A stretch of 64,000 nt of DNA from Photobacterium indicum (GTDB lineage Bacteria; Pseudomonadota; Gammaproteobacteria; Enterobacterales; Vibrionaceae): assembly GCF_003026215.1 (NCBI RefSeq), contig NZ_PYOC01000011.1, positions 89,650 through 153,649 on the forward strand, given 5' to 3'. The notes beneath the pieces are model-generated. The model saw only the letters and a program-made list of their open reading frames with translations, had not been told where the DNA came from and did not search any database. Position numbers and translations under genes: made by a program. Shown here in pieces: positions 54,928 through 63,947 of the stretch (within the stretch, counting starts at the first letter, position 1; each line of letters opens with the position of its first letter).

Positions 54928-56046
54928 TTACTTCAATGTCGATTCCAAGGCTTTTAGGCATAATGCGACATTTTCACTACGTGCAGCATATCCCATCAAG
55001 CCAATACGCCATGCTTTACCACCTAGAGCCCCGAGCCCAGCACCAATTTCAAGGTTATAGCGCTCAAGTAATGTTTTACGTACTAATGCATCATCAACGC
55101 CATCAGGAATATACACCGCATTAAGCTGTGGCAAACGCGAGGCTTCATCAACAACAAAAGTAATACCGAGTTTTTCTAAGCCTTCACGCAAGTCTAAATG
55201 AACATCTTTATGGCGTTGCCAAGCATTTTCTAACCCTTCATTTTGTAATAATACTAAGGCTTCATGCAGGGCATACAAGCTATTGACTGGCGCAGTATGA
55301 TGATAAGTTCGCTTACCTTCCCCGCTCCAATACCCGAGTACTAAACTTTGATCCAAGAACCAACTTTGCACGGGTGTTTTACGAGCTTGAATTTTATCAA
55401 TCGCGCGCTGAGAAAAAGTTAATGGTGATAAACCAGGCACGCATGATAAACATTTCTGGCTACCAGAATAAACGGCATCTAACTGCCATTCATCAACCAA
55501 TAAAGGAACACCGCCTAACGATGTCACGGCATCAACAATGGTCAAACAATCATGTTGACGTGCCAGTTTCGCCAGCGCTTCAGCATCACTTAACGCACCC
55601 GTTGATGTTTCAGCATGCACAAATGCTAATATTTTCGCATCTGGGTTATCAATTAACGCTTGTTCCACCAGCTTAGGATCAACAGGCTCTCCCCAAGCAT
55701 TATCGACAACAACGGCTTGCCCACCACATCGTTCAACATTTTCTCGCATGCGATCGCCAAATACACCATTACGGCAAACAATGACCTTATCACCTGGCTC
55801 CACAAGGTTAACAAAACATGCTTCCATACCTGCACTACCAGGGGCAGACACAGCAATCGTAAATGTATTTTTAGTCTGAAAAGCATATTGCAGTAGCTGT
55901 TTTAGCTCATCCATCATCCCAACAAAAAGTGGGTCTAAATGTCCAACTGTCGGGCGACTAAGTGCCTGTAAAACTTGAGGGTAGATATCTGAAGGACCAG
56001 GTCCCATTAATGTTCGTTGCGGAGGGTAAAAGCTAGTAATTGTCAT
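54928..56046 (-). CDS. Class V aminotransferase, alanine/serine-glyoxylate type
   Basis: A 372-residue PLP enzyme of fold type I. The Schiff-base lysine is in YSGSQKCLSCVPGLSPL (about residue 200); TLMGPGPSDI at the N-terminus, ETSTGAL and IVDAVTSLGG (PLP Asp) are typical of the alanine-glyoxylate / serine-pyruvate aminotransferase group. It likely moves amino groups between glyoxylate, alanine or serine; the exact substrate pair is not fixed by sequence. It is divergent from lysC, separated by the lysine riboswitch leader, and its order agrees with V. cholerae. Confidence 0.88.
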   Translation of the reverse strand: MTITSFYPPQRTLMGPGPSDIYPQVLQALSRPTVGHLDPLFVGMMDELKQLLQYAFQTKNTFTIAVSAPGSAGMEACFVNLVEPGDKVIVCRNGVFGDRMRENVERCGGQAVVVDNAWGEPVDPKLVEQALIDNPDAKILAFVHAETSTGALSDAEALAKLARQHDCLTIVDAVTSLGGVPLLVDEWQLDAVYSGSQKCLSCVPGLSPLTFSQRAIDKIQARKTPVQSWFLDQSLVLGYWSGEGKRTYHHTAPVNSLYALHEALVLLQNEGLENAWQRHKDVHLDLREGLEKLGITFVVDEASRLPQLNAVYIPDGVDDALVRKTLLERYNLEIGAGLGALGGKAWRIGLMGYAARSENVALCLKALESTLK

Positions 56047-56309
56047 TATTCTATCTTCCTGAAGTAAGTTGTAATCAATCCCTGTATTTTCGTTATTTTT
56101 CTAACTGTAGGGCGGGAATTATTAGGGTTGCACAACAACAGAATATTAAATCAACCATACTCAGTGCAAGTCTCATTCAACACTAACATAACGAATGACA
56201 TAAGCGATTGCATTTTTATCGCATAAATAACCACAGAAAGATTGACAACCTAGTAACAAATCCTATTCAATGAGGAGAGTTTTTGTTCATCCTGCTGGTA
56301 TTAATACCA

Positions 56310-56530
56310 CTAGGTAAAACGGAAGAGGAGCGTTACCCAGGTATTTAGATTGCAGGGACCCACCCTAAAGCAGCCTAAAGAGGGGGAGTAACGCCGAGAT
56401 ATAACTGATGGGGATCAGTGATATCGGCTATGAAGGTTGAATCCTTCTGGCTGTCACCTTTTTATGCATAAGTAACATATAAAAAGGTGGGGAGCTTCTG
56501 GTTGTAGCGCTATTCGTACGTCTCGCCTTT
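56310..56530 (+). promoter_or_regulatory. Lysine riboswitch (L box) upstream of lysC
   Basis: The leader carries the L-box landmarks: GGAAGAGGAGCG at 56321-56332, AGGGGGAGTAACGCCGAG at about 56380-56397, the GAAGGTTGAATCCTTC hairpin at 56432-56447, an 11-bp helix CACCTTTTTAT (56455-56465) with ATAAAAAGGTG (56479-56489), and GTAGCG near 56504. Pairing of about 56312-56321 with 56516-56525 closes P1. Downstream, CCTGACA (56538-56544) can pair with TGTCGGG (56551-56557), competing with CGGGA/TCCCG (56554-56569); these are a plausible expression platform. Lysine binding would lower lysC expression. Confidence 0.93.
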
Positions 56531-56613
56531 CTGCTCTCCTGACAATTGGATGTCGGGAATATCCTCCCGCGTAAATTCGTTTTTATCATTTTACTGAGAT
56601 TGGGAGTCTTACC

Positions 56614-57993
56614 TTGAGCCTTGTAGATAGTAATGTTAATCCGCACACATCGTTAACCGTTGCCAAGTTTGGTGGTACAAGTGTTGCCGACTTCACCGCG
56701 ATGAGTCGCAGTGCAGCAATAGTTCAACATGCACCACACACCCGCTTAGTCTTAATTAGTGCCTGTTCTGGAGTCACCAATATCTTAGTCGAGCTGGCTA
56801 ATGGTGTTACTGATACTCAACAACGCCATGCTTTATTAACTCGCTTAACCGATATACACCAATCTGTATTAAGCCAATTAGAGCAACCACAGCAAGCTGA
56901 AGAAGCCATTACTATATTGCTTCAAAATGTAGCTGAATTAGCAAAAAAAGCAGCCATTGAAAAATCAGTCACCCTTACTGATCAGCTTGTTTCCCATGGC
57001 GAGTTACTTTCTACTCACCTATTTGCTCAAATATTGAGAGAGCTTGGCATCAAAGCCATTCGATTTGATATTCGAGATGTAATGCGTACAGATGGGCAAT
57101 TTGGTAAAGCCATTCCTCAGCCCAGTATTATCCGCCAATTATCGGAACAACACCTTTCACCACAACTAAAAGAATATGTGGTGGTATCTCAAGGTTTTAT
57201 AGGCTCTGATGAACAAGGAAACACTACCACATTAGGCCGTGGTGGCAGTGACTATAGTGCCGCCTTAATGGCAGAAGCTATCGGGGCATCGACCTTAGAA
57301 ATTTGGACTGATGTACCAGGCATGTATACCACTGACCCACGCATCGCCACGAAGGCAAAACCAATAAAAGAAATCAGCTTCAGCGAAGCATCTGAAATGG
57401 CCAATTTTGGTGCCAAAATATTACACCCATCAACATTAGTGCCTGCAATTAGACAACAAATACCCGTCTTCATCGGCTCGTCGAAAGCACCAGAACAAGG
57501 TGGAACTTGGATTCGCGAAACAGTCTCTGACGCCCCATTATTTAGAGCCCTAGCACTTCGTTGTAATCAAACAATGGTGACATTAACCAGCCTCAATATG
57601 TTCCATGCTTACGGCTTCTTAGCTGAAGTTTTTCGTATTTTAGCTGAACATAAAATATCAGTGGATTTGATAACCACCTCTGAAGTGAGTGTATCTTTAA
57701 CGTTAGATCAAACAGATACCAGTGGTGGCGCACCAACACTTCCAGCGCAAGCACTCGCGGAACTCAGTGAACTATGCCGCGTCGAGGTCGAGCAAGATCT
57801 ATGCTTAGTTGCACTGATTGGTAATCAAATGAGCAGCACCAAAGGATCAGCAAAAACAGTTTTCAGCACGCTTGAAGACTATAACCTACGCATGATTTGT
57901 TATGGTGCAAGCCCGCACAATTTATGTTTTCTGGTAAAAGCACAAGATGCTAAATCTGCCATCAAAGATCTCCATTGCGCTATCTTTGAATAA
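56614..57993 (+). CDS. lysC: Lysine-sensitive aspartokinase III
   Basis: A 459-residue monofunctional aspartate kinase very close to E. coli LysC: N-terminal kinase with VAKFGGTSVADF, GRGGSDYSAAL and WTDVPGMYTTDPRIA, and a C-terminal pair of ACT domains (about 315-455, RICYGASPHNLCFLV-type end). It phosphorylates aspartate in the lysine, threonine and methionine pathway and is feedback-inhibited by lysine. The start is a TTG at 56614, 7 nt after GGGAG; no ATG or GTG nearby fits. The upstream lysine riboswitch agrees with the isozyme call. Confidence 0.96.
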   Translation: MSLVDSNVNPHTSLTVAKFGGTSVADFTAMSRSAAIVQHAPHTRLVLISACSGVTNILVELANGVTDTQQRHALLTRLTDIHQSVLSQLEQPQQAEEAITILLQNVAELAKKAAIEKSVTLTDQLVSHGELLSTHLFAQILRELGIKAIRFDIRDVMRTDGQFGKAIPQPSIIRQLSEQHLSPQLKEYVVVSQGFIGSDEQGNTTTLGRGGSDYSAALMAEAIGASTLEIWTDVPGMYTTDPRIATKAKPIKEISFSEASEMANFGAKILHPSTLVPAIRQQIPVFIGSSKAPEQGGTWIRETVSDAPLFRALALRCNQTMVTLTSLNMFHAYGFLAEVFRILAEHKISVDLITTSEVSVSLTLDQTDTSGGAPTLPAQALAELSELCRVEVEQDLCLVALIGNQMSSTKGSAKTVFSTLEDYNLRMICYGASPHNLCFLVKAQDAKSAIKDLHCAIFE

Positions 57994-58020
57994 AGCGAAA
58001 ACCATATACTGGTAACAGAA

Positions 58021-58052
58021 AAAAGAAGGCACTCAAATGAGCGCCTTCTTTT
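58021..58052. terminator. Bidirectional terminator between lysC and metH
   Basis: AAAAGAAGGC (58021-58030) pairs with GCCTTCTTTT (58043-58052), and CTC/GAG extends the helix past one mismatch. It serves convergent lysC and metH. Confidence 0.88.
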
Positions 58053-58066
58053 CGTTCAAACCAGCA

Positions 58067-61000
58067 TTATAAATTCGGTCCTAGCCACTTTTCAGCTTCA
58101 ATCAGATCCCAGCCTTTACGATCAGCATAGCTGTCACGCTGATCTTCTTGGATCTGAGCAACCGCAAAGTAACGAGATTCCGGATGAGAAAAATACCACC
58201 CCGACACAGCAGCACCCGGCCACATCGCATAGCTTTCAGTTAATACCATGCCAGTGTTAACCTCTGCATCTAACAATGACCAGATGGTGCCTTTTTCTGT
58301 ATGCTCGGGACACGCAGGATACCCAGGTGCAGGACGTATACCTTGGTATTTTTCACGAATCAAATCTTCATTCGCCAGCGACTCTTCAGGTGCATAACCC
58401 CAAATTTCTTTCCGTACCGTTTCATGCATACATTCAGCAAAAGCCTCAGCTAAGCGATCTGCAATCGCCTGTATCATAATCGCGTTATAGTCATCGCCTT
58501 TGGCTTTAAACTGTTCAGCAATGTCATACTCCCCGATACCGCCCGTTACAGCAAAAGCGCCGATCCAGTCAGCTTTGTTACTTTCTTTCGGTGCAATATA
58601 ATCCGATAAGCAATAGTTAGGTCCTTTCGGTTTTTTCGTCTGTTGACGCAACCCACACAGTACCGTCATTACTTCAGAGCGAGTCTCATCGGTATATACT
58701 TCAATATCGTCACCAATATTATTTGCTGGGAATAATCCACACACCCCGTTTGCTTTGATCATTCCTGTACGCTCAATTTCATCTAGCAATACATTGGCAT
58801 CATCAAATAAACGCTGAGCCTCTTCGCCCACAACTTCATGGCGCAAAATTGTTGGATACTTACCACTTAATGACCAAGTCATAAAAAATGGCGTCCAATC
58901 AATATATTTTCGAATCTTAGATATAGGGAAATCAGTAAATACATGTATACCCGATTTTTCCGGTACAGGGGGAATATAACTATCCCAATCGATGGCAACT
59001 TTGTTTTCACGTGCTTGCTCTAACGTAACAGGTGCTGTCCGTGGTTTTTTACGCGCATGTTGTTCACGTACCGTAATATATTCTTTATCTAAGCGTTCAA
59101 TGAATGCTGGTCGCAGTTCATCGGATAACAATGCAGAACAAACCCCTACGGCACGAGAAGCATTGGATACATAAACAACAGGCCCGTGATAGTTCTCTTC
59201 AATCTTAACCGCAGTATGCGCTTTCGAGGTCGTTGCACCACCAATCAGCAATGGCAGCTCAAAGCCTTGTCGCTCCATCTCTTTAGCCACATGCACCATT
59301 TCGTCTAACGATGGTGTAATAAGGCCACTTAAGCCGATGATGTCGACATTTTGTTCTTTAGCGACTTTAAGTATTTGATCACAAGAAACCATGACCCCAA
59401 GATCAATGATTTCATAGTTGTTACACTGCAAAACTACGCCCACAATATTCTTACCAATATCGTGAACATCACCTTTCACCGTTGCCAGCAGAATTTTACC
59501 ATTGGTATAACCCGCTTGTTTTTCAGCATTGATATAAGGTTCAAGGTGAGCAACAGCTTGCTTCATAACACGGGCTGATTTAACCACCTGAGGTAAGAAC
59601 ATTTTACCTTCACCAAATAGATCACCGACAATATTCATACCCGCCATTAACGGGCCTTCAATTACTTCGAGAGGCTTAGAGGCATTAGTGCGAGCCTCTT
59701 CAGTATCTTCAACAATGAACTCAGTTATCCCTTTAACCAGCGCATGTGATAAGCGCTTTTCTACAGGCCACCCTCGCCATTCTTGCAGTGTACGATCTTC
59801 TTCAACTTTTCCGCTACCACGGTATTTATCCGCAATATCCAATAAACGTTCGGTACTATCATCACGACGGTTTAAGACGACGTCTTCAACTGCATTACGG
59901 AGTTCATCGGTTAAATCGTCATAAATCGCAAGTTGCCCTGCGTTTACAATCCCCATATCCATACCATTTTTAAAACAGTAATAAAGGAATACGGCATGGA
60001 TCGCTTCTCGAATCGGATCATTGCCTCGGAACGAAAAAGATACATTGGAAACGCCACCAGAAACCATGGCATAAGGAAGTGTACGTTTGATATCACCTAC
60101 CGCTTCGATGAAATCAACGGCATAGTTGTTATGTTCTTCAATACCCGTTGCGACAGCAAAAATATTCGGATCAAAAATAATATCTTCAGGCGGAAAACCG
60201 ACTTCATCCACCAAAATATGATAGGCATTCGTACAAATCTCTATTTTACGTTCACGCGTATCTGCTTGCCCTTCTTCATCAAAAGCCATCACAATAACCG
60301 CAGCACCATAACGGCGGAGCAATTTCGCTTGGGCGATAAATTTTTCAACACCCTCTTTCATCGATATAGAGTTGACGATCGGTTTACCTTGTACACACTT
60401 CAAACCAGCTTCAAGCACTTCCCATTTAGATGAATCTACCATGATGGGTACTTTTGAAATCTCAGGTTCAGTAGCACATAAATTTAAGAAGCGTACCATT
60501 GCCGCTTCTGCATCCAGCATGCCCTCATCCATATTAATATCGATAATTTGAGCGCCAGCTTCTACTTGTTGGCGCGCGACCTCTAACGCTTCATCATATA
60601 ATTCATCTTTGATGAGTCGCTTGAAACGAGCAGAACCCGTTACATTCGTTCGCTCTCCCACATTCACAAATAAGGTATCAGCAGAAATCGTGAGAGGTTC
60701 TAATCCTGATAAACGACAAGCAACAGGGATATCAGGTAACTGACGAGGTTTAACATTTCGGGTAACTTGTTCCATTAAACGAATATGTTCTGGCGTTGTA
60801 CCACAACACCCCCCCACCAAATTGAGGAATCCACTTTTCGCCCATTCTTCAATATGTTCAGCCATATCTTCAGGGCTAAGATCATATTCTCCAAATGCAT
60901 TCGGCAATCCAGCATTCGGGTGGGCAGAAACAGCGCTTTCAGAGATCCGAGATAACTCATCGACATATTGACGTAATTCATCAGGACCTAACGCACAGTT

Positions 61001-61738
61001 CAAACCAAACGAGATTGGCTTTACGTGACGAAGAGAATTATAGAATGCTTCGGTTGTTTGACCTGAAAGTGTTCGACCCGAGGCATCGGTGATTGTGCCT
61101 GAAATCATGATAGGTAAAACAACACCATCTTCGTCAAAAACAGTTTCAACAGCGAAAGTACAAGCTTTAGCGTTCAACGTATCAAAAATAGTTTCTACTA
61201 AGATTAAATCAACGCCGCCAGCAATAAGAGCACGCGTTGATTCAGAATAAGCTTCAACTAACTGGTCAAAGGTAACATTACGAAAGCTAGGATCGTTAAC
61301 ATCAGGAGAGATAGAACACGTTCGGTTAGTAGGGCCGAGTACCCCAGCAACAAAGCGTGGTTTAGACGGGGTTTTTAGCGTCCACTCATCTGCCGCTTGT
61401 CGAGCCAATTTAGCCGCTTCAAAGTTAATCTCAGCGCTTAGACTTTCCATGTCATAGTCAGCCATGGCTATGGTGGTTGCATTAAATGTGTTGGTCTCAA
61501 GAATATCAGCACCAGCTTCTAGGTACTCGCTATGAATATCCTTAATTAACTGTGGTTGTGTTAAAACGAGAAGGTCATTATTCCCTTTAAGATCTGAATG
61601 CCAATCAGCAAAACGTTCTCCTCGATAATCATTTTCATCCAATTTATAGCCTTGGATCATGGTGCCCATGCCACCATCAATGATCAGAATGTTTTCAGCT
61701 AACCGCTTCTGTAGTATTTCCTTACTCTTCACCACCAC
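58067..61738 (-). CDS. metH: Cobalamin-dependent methionine synthase
   Basis: A 1223-residue four-module enzyme. Residues 1-330 form the homocysteine domain with zinc ligand cysteines (GLNCALGP and VGGCCGTTPEH); 340-650 the methyl-THF domain (NVGERTNVTGS, DINMDEGML); 650-890 the B12 module with the lower-ligand motif DVHDIGKNIVG; 900-1223 the AdoMet activation domain (RPAPGYPACPEHTEK). It makes methionine from homocysteine. The start is GTG at 61738, 6 nt after AGGA; two more in-frame GTGs follow, while the overlapping ATG at 61740 is out of frame. MetJ-type boxes lie upstream. Confidence 0.98.
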   Translation of the reverse strand: MVVKSKEILQKRLAENILIIDGGMGTMIQGYKLDENDYRGERFADWHSDLKGNNDLLVLTQPQLIKDIHSEYLEAGADILETNTFNATTIAMADYDMESLSAEINFEAAKLARQAADEWTLKTPSKPRFVAGVLGPTNRTCSISPDVNDPSFRNVTFDQLVEAYSESTRALIAGGVDLILVETIFDTLNAKACTFAVETVFDEDGVVLPIMISGTITDASGRTLSGQTTEAFYNSLRHVKPISFGLNCALGPDELRQYVDELSRISESAVSAHPNAGLPNAFGEYDLSPEDMAEHIEEWAKSGFLNLVGGCCGTTPEHIRLMEQVTRNVKPRQLPDIPVACRLSGLEPLTISADTLFVNVGERTNVTGSARFKRLIKDELYDEALEVARQQVEAGAQIIDINMDEGMLDAEAAMVRFLNLCATEPEISKVPIMVDSSKWEVLEAGLKCVQGKPIVNSISMKEGVEKFIAQAKLLRRYGAAVIVMAFDEEGQADTRERKIEICTNAYHILVDEVGFPPEDIIFDPNIFAVATGIEEHNNYAVDFIEAVGDIKRTLPYAMVSGGVSNVSFSFRGNDPIREAIHAVFLYYCFKNGMDMGIVNAGQLAIYDDLTDELRNAVEDVVLNRRDDSTERLLDIADKYRGSGKVEEDRTLQEWRGWPVEKRLSHALVKGITEFIVEDTEEARTNASKPLEVIEGPLMAGMNIVGDLFGEGKMFLPQVVKSARVMKQAVAHLEPYINAEKQAGYTNGKILLATVKGDVHDIGKNIVGVVLQCNNYEIIDLGVMVSCDQILKVAKEQNVDIIGLSGLITPSLDEMVHVAKEMERQGFELPLLIGGATTSKAHTAVKIEENYHGPVVYVSNASRAVGVCSALLSDELRPAFIERLDKEYITVREQHARKKPRTAPVTLEQARENKVAIDWDSYIPPVPEKSGIHVFTDFPISKIRKYIDWTPFFMTWSLSGKYPTILRHEVVGEEAQRLFDDANVLLDEIERTGMIKANGVCGLFPANNIGDDIEVYTDETRSEVMTVLCGLRQQTKKPKGPNYCLSDYIAPKESNKADWIGAFAVTGGIGEYDIAEQFKAKGDDYNAIMIQAIADRLAEAFAECMHETVRKEIWGYAPEESLANEDLIREKYQGIRPAPGYPACPEHTEKGTIWSLLDAEVNTGMVLTESYAMWPGAAVSGWYFSHPESRYFAVAQIQEDQRDSYADRKGWDLIEAEKWLGPNL

Positions 61739-61791
61739 ATTACTTCCTTATTTTTTATTACAGCTTAATAACATCCTACCATAGCCCCAAT

Positions 61792-61815
61792 GGAAATCTA
61801 GACGTCTAAATGCCT
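61792..61815. promoter_or_regulatory. MetJ-type operator upstream of metH
   Basis: AGACGTCT at 61800-61807 is a perfect 8-bp met box. The adjoining 8-mers (61792-61799 and 61808-61815) each match 5 of 8 positions, giving the tandem array MetJ needs. It lies about 55-75 bp upstream of metH in the divergent region shared with the antiporter gene. Repression by MetJ-SAM is inferred. Confidence 0.75.
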
Positions 61816-61931
61816 TTTCATGAACAAAACGAATACAGAATAAAAGAAAGTTTTTATAGCTATAATCGCCCTATGGTTTTATATTTTGTGACAATTTACT
61901 ATTTACTCTAAAATCAATTTGAGGTTGATGC

Positions 61932-63212
61932 ATGTCGGTCTACAGTACCTTATGCTTTCTCGCAGCAGCAGCGATGGCTATTGCTTTTATAAACAGCAAG
62001 ATCGGTAAAATGCAAACAACAATTGCGATTACTGCAGGCGCATTAATGTTGTCTTTAGGTATCATTATTGCTGGTCAGAATGGCTGGTTTCATTTAGAAG
62101 ATATTGCAGCTGAACAACTTGCTGACATCGATTTTGAAAGCTTTTTACTTAAAGGGATTTTAGGATTTTTGCTTTTTGCAGGTGGGCTAGGAATTAAGCT
62201 GCCTAACCTAGAAGATCAAAAGTGGGAAATTACTGTTTTAGCTTTGGGTGCCACACTTTTTTCAACTTTTTTCATCGGCGGTGCGCTTTGGGGCATATGT
62301 CAATTATTGGGCTTTCAATTCGACTTAATCTACTGCTTAATCTTTGGTTCTTTGATATCACCAACGGATCCAATCGCTGTACTGGCTATCGTTAAAAAGT
62401 TAGATGCGCCCCGTCGTATTTCAACACAAATTGAAGGGGAATCATTATTTAATGATGGCTTTGGCTTAGTTATTTTTGTCACCTTGTTCACTATAGCCTT
62501 TGGCAGTGAAGCCCCAACAGTCTTAGGCGTAGGACAATTATTCCTACAAGAAGCAATCGGTGGTATTGCTTATGGTTTTGTTCTTGGTCTGCTTTTTCAC
62601 TATTTAATTAGCTCCACGAATGATCACTCCATGGAGCTATTACTAACACTAGGTATTCCAACGGCTGGTTATGTATTTGCCGATGTCATACATGTATCAG
62701 GTCCATTAGCAATGGTTGTATCTGGTATCATGATTGGTAACTGGACACGCTATATTGGTTTTTCTAAAGAAAGTGAAGAACATTTAGATCACTTTTGGGA
62801 GTTAGTTGATGAATTCCTAAATGGCGTTCTATTTTTACTTATCGGTATGACCATGCTTCAATTCAGCTTCCACCAAGAAGATTGGGTGCTGATGGTGATC
62901 GCAATTCCTCTCGTATTATTAAGCCGTTATCTAAGCGTAAAGTTGTCTTATATCGGCTTCCAGAAGTATCGTGATTACAACCCGCACTCGGTGAAAATAT
63001 TAACTTGGGGAGGCTTACGTGGTGGTCTAGCTTTAGCAATGGCAATGGCTATTCCCGCTGGTGTTATTGTGATACCAGAAAAAAATATCGATGTAAGAGA
63101 AATCATTCTTGTCATGACTTATGCTGTCGTCGTTTTCTCCATTCTAATTCAAGGGTCAACGATCACCACATTAATTCATAAAGCCAAAGAGTGGGAAGCT
63201 CAAAATAAATAA
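61932..63212 (+). CDS. CPA1-family Na+/H+ antiporter (NhaP-like)
   Basis: A 426-residue membrane protein with about 12-13 hydrophobic helices and the CPA1 signatures: SPTDPIAVLAIVKKL with its TDP unwound motif, GESLFNDGFGLVIFV containing the ND ion-binding pair, and GGLRGGLALAMAMAIP with its conserved Arg. It exchanges Na+ (or K+) for H+ for pH and salt homeostasis. GAGG lies 7 nt before the ATG. It has no long cytoplasmic tail. The transported ion is inferred from the family. Confidence 0.92.
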   Translation: MSVYSTLCFLAAAAMAIAFINSKIGKMQTTIAITAGALMLSLGIIIAGQNGWFHLEDIAAEQLADIDFESFLLKGILGFLLFAGGLGIKLPNLEDQKWEITVLALGATLFSTFFIGGALWGICQLLGFQFDLIYCLIFGSLISPTDPIAVLAIVKKLDAPRRISTQIEGESLFNDGFGLVIFVTLFTIAFGSEAPTVLGVGQLFLQEAIGGIAYGFVLGLLFHYLISSTNDHSMELLLTLGIPTAGYVFADVIHVSGPLAMVVSGIMIGNWTRYIGFSKESEEHLDHFWELVDEFLNGVLFLLIGMTMLQFSFHQEDWVLMVIAIPLVLLSRYLSVKLSYIGFQKYRDYNPHSVKILTWGGLRGGLALAMAMAIPAGVIVIPEKNIDVREIILVMTYAVVVFSILIQGSTITTLIHKAKEWEAQNK

Positions 63213-63235
63213 CTACGCAACAAGATAAATATAGA

Positions 63236-63262
63236 AGGCCTGCTGTTGCAGGTCTTTTTTTG
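63236..63262 (+). terminator. Intrinsic terminator after the antiporter gene
   Basis: AGGCCTGC (63236-63243) pairs with GCAGGTCT (63248-63255) with one G-U pair and a TGTT loop, followed directly by a T-run. Confidence 0.9.
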
Positions 63263-63501
63263 TTATAAAAGAACATAACTAATATATTTAAATAAGCCTT
63301 ACTTGCAATAGTGCAGCTCCTTCTGGCGCTGATACCCATCATTTCACACGACAGATACAGGTATTCGTAGGTTGTGCAGGCTTTAACACAATGATACTGC
63401 AGACAATTTCGATAACGTTAGTACCTTTCCATCTTCTTTTAGTCTAATGACATTAATTATATGATCTAATTATTGTACTGTTCATCAATGACATTACAGC
63501 T
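63263..63501. other. Gene-free stretch before the transposase remnant
   Basis: About 240 bp with no supportable gene, hairpin or repeat. Short frames can be read from about 63310 onward but none gives a recognisable protein; it may be eroded 5' transposase sequence or ordinary spacer. Confidence 0.4.
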
Positions 63502-63830
63502 ATGACCGACATACCTTCCATTAGACAGCTAGCTCTCATATCAAAAGCGACACCATCAGGAAGACACACAGTCATAATTATGGATGGTGCAGGTTGCCAT
63601 ACGACAGACACATCGGCTGAATTTTCCAATCCTGCGATAATGAAACTTCCGCCATACTCGCTATCGAGCAAGTATGGAACTGTCTGAGGCAGCATAAATT
63701 GGCCAATCAAGCTTTCACTGGTTATGACGATATTGTAGATAAATGCAGTCGTGCTTGGTGTGATTTTATAGCACAAGTCGATTTAGTGAAAAGCTCATGC
63801 TCCAGGGCATGGATAAAATTGGTAAGTTAA
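63502..63830 (+). pseudogene. IS630-family transposase fragment, frameshifted
   Basis: The first part (63502-63687) reads HTVIIMDGAGCHTTDTSAEF and KLPPYS, the DDE_3 core with its second catalytic Asp. The fragment then shifts frame and continues from 63672 as VWNCLRQHKLANQAFTGYDD and SRAWCDFIAQVDLVKSS to a stop at 63830. The expected PELNPIEQ block holding the catalytic Glu is missing: about 13 nt are gone between PPYS and VWN. The N-terminal two-thirds of the transposase is absent, and no terminal inverted repeats were found. It is a dead remnant. Confidence 0.85.
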
Positions 63831-63907
63831 TTAATGTAATTGGTATAACCAACTGAACTACCACTCCGCAGTCTCTATTCAGTTCTAATTTTCATTTTCT
63901 ATAGACG

Positions 63908-63940
63908 TAAAAAAGCCCTAATCTTTCGATTAGGGCTTCT
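63908..63940 (-). terminator. Terminator downstream of tRNA-Asp
   Basis: AAGCCCTAATC (63913-63923) pairs perfectly with GATTAGGGCTT (63928-63938) around TTTC. On the minus strand the stem is followed by a run of T, so it ends the tRNA transcript. Confidence 0.88.
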
Positions 63941-63947
63941 TCAATAA

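Noticed and set aside
59933..60433. 166-codon plus-strand frame inside metH
   Set aside because: It is antisense to the well-conserved methyl-THF domain of MetH and has no supporting signals.
63453..63776. 107-codon minus-strand frame over the transposase remnant
   Set aside because: The plus strand carries the recognisable DDE_3 sequence; the minus frame is its shadow.
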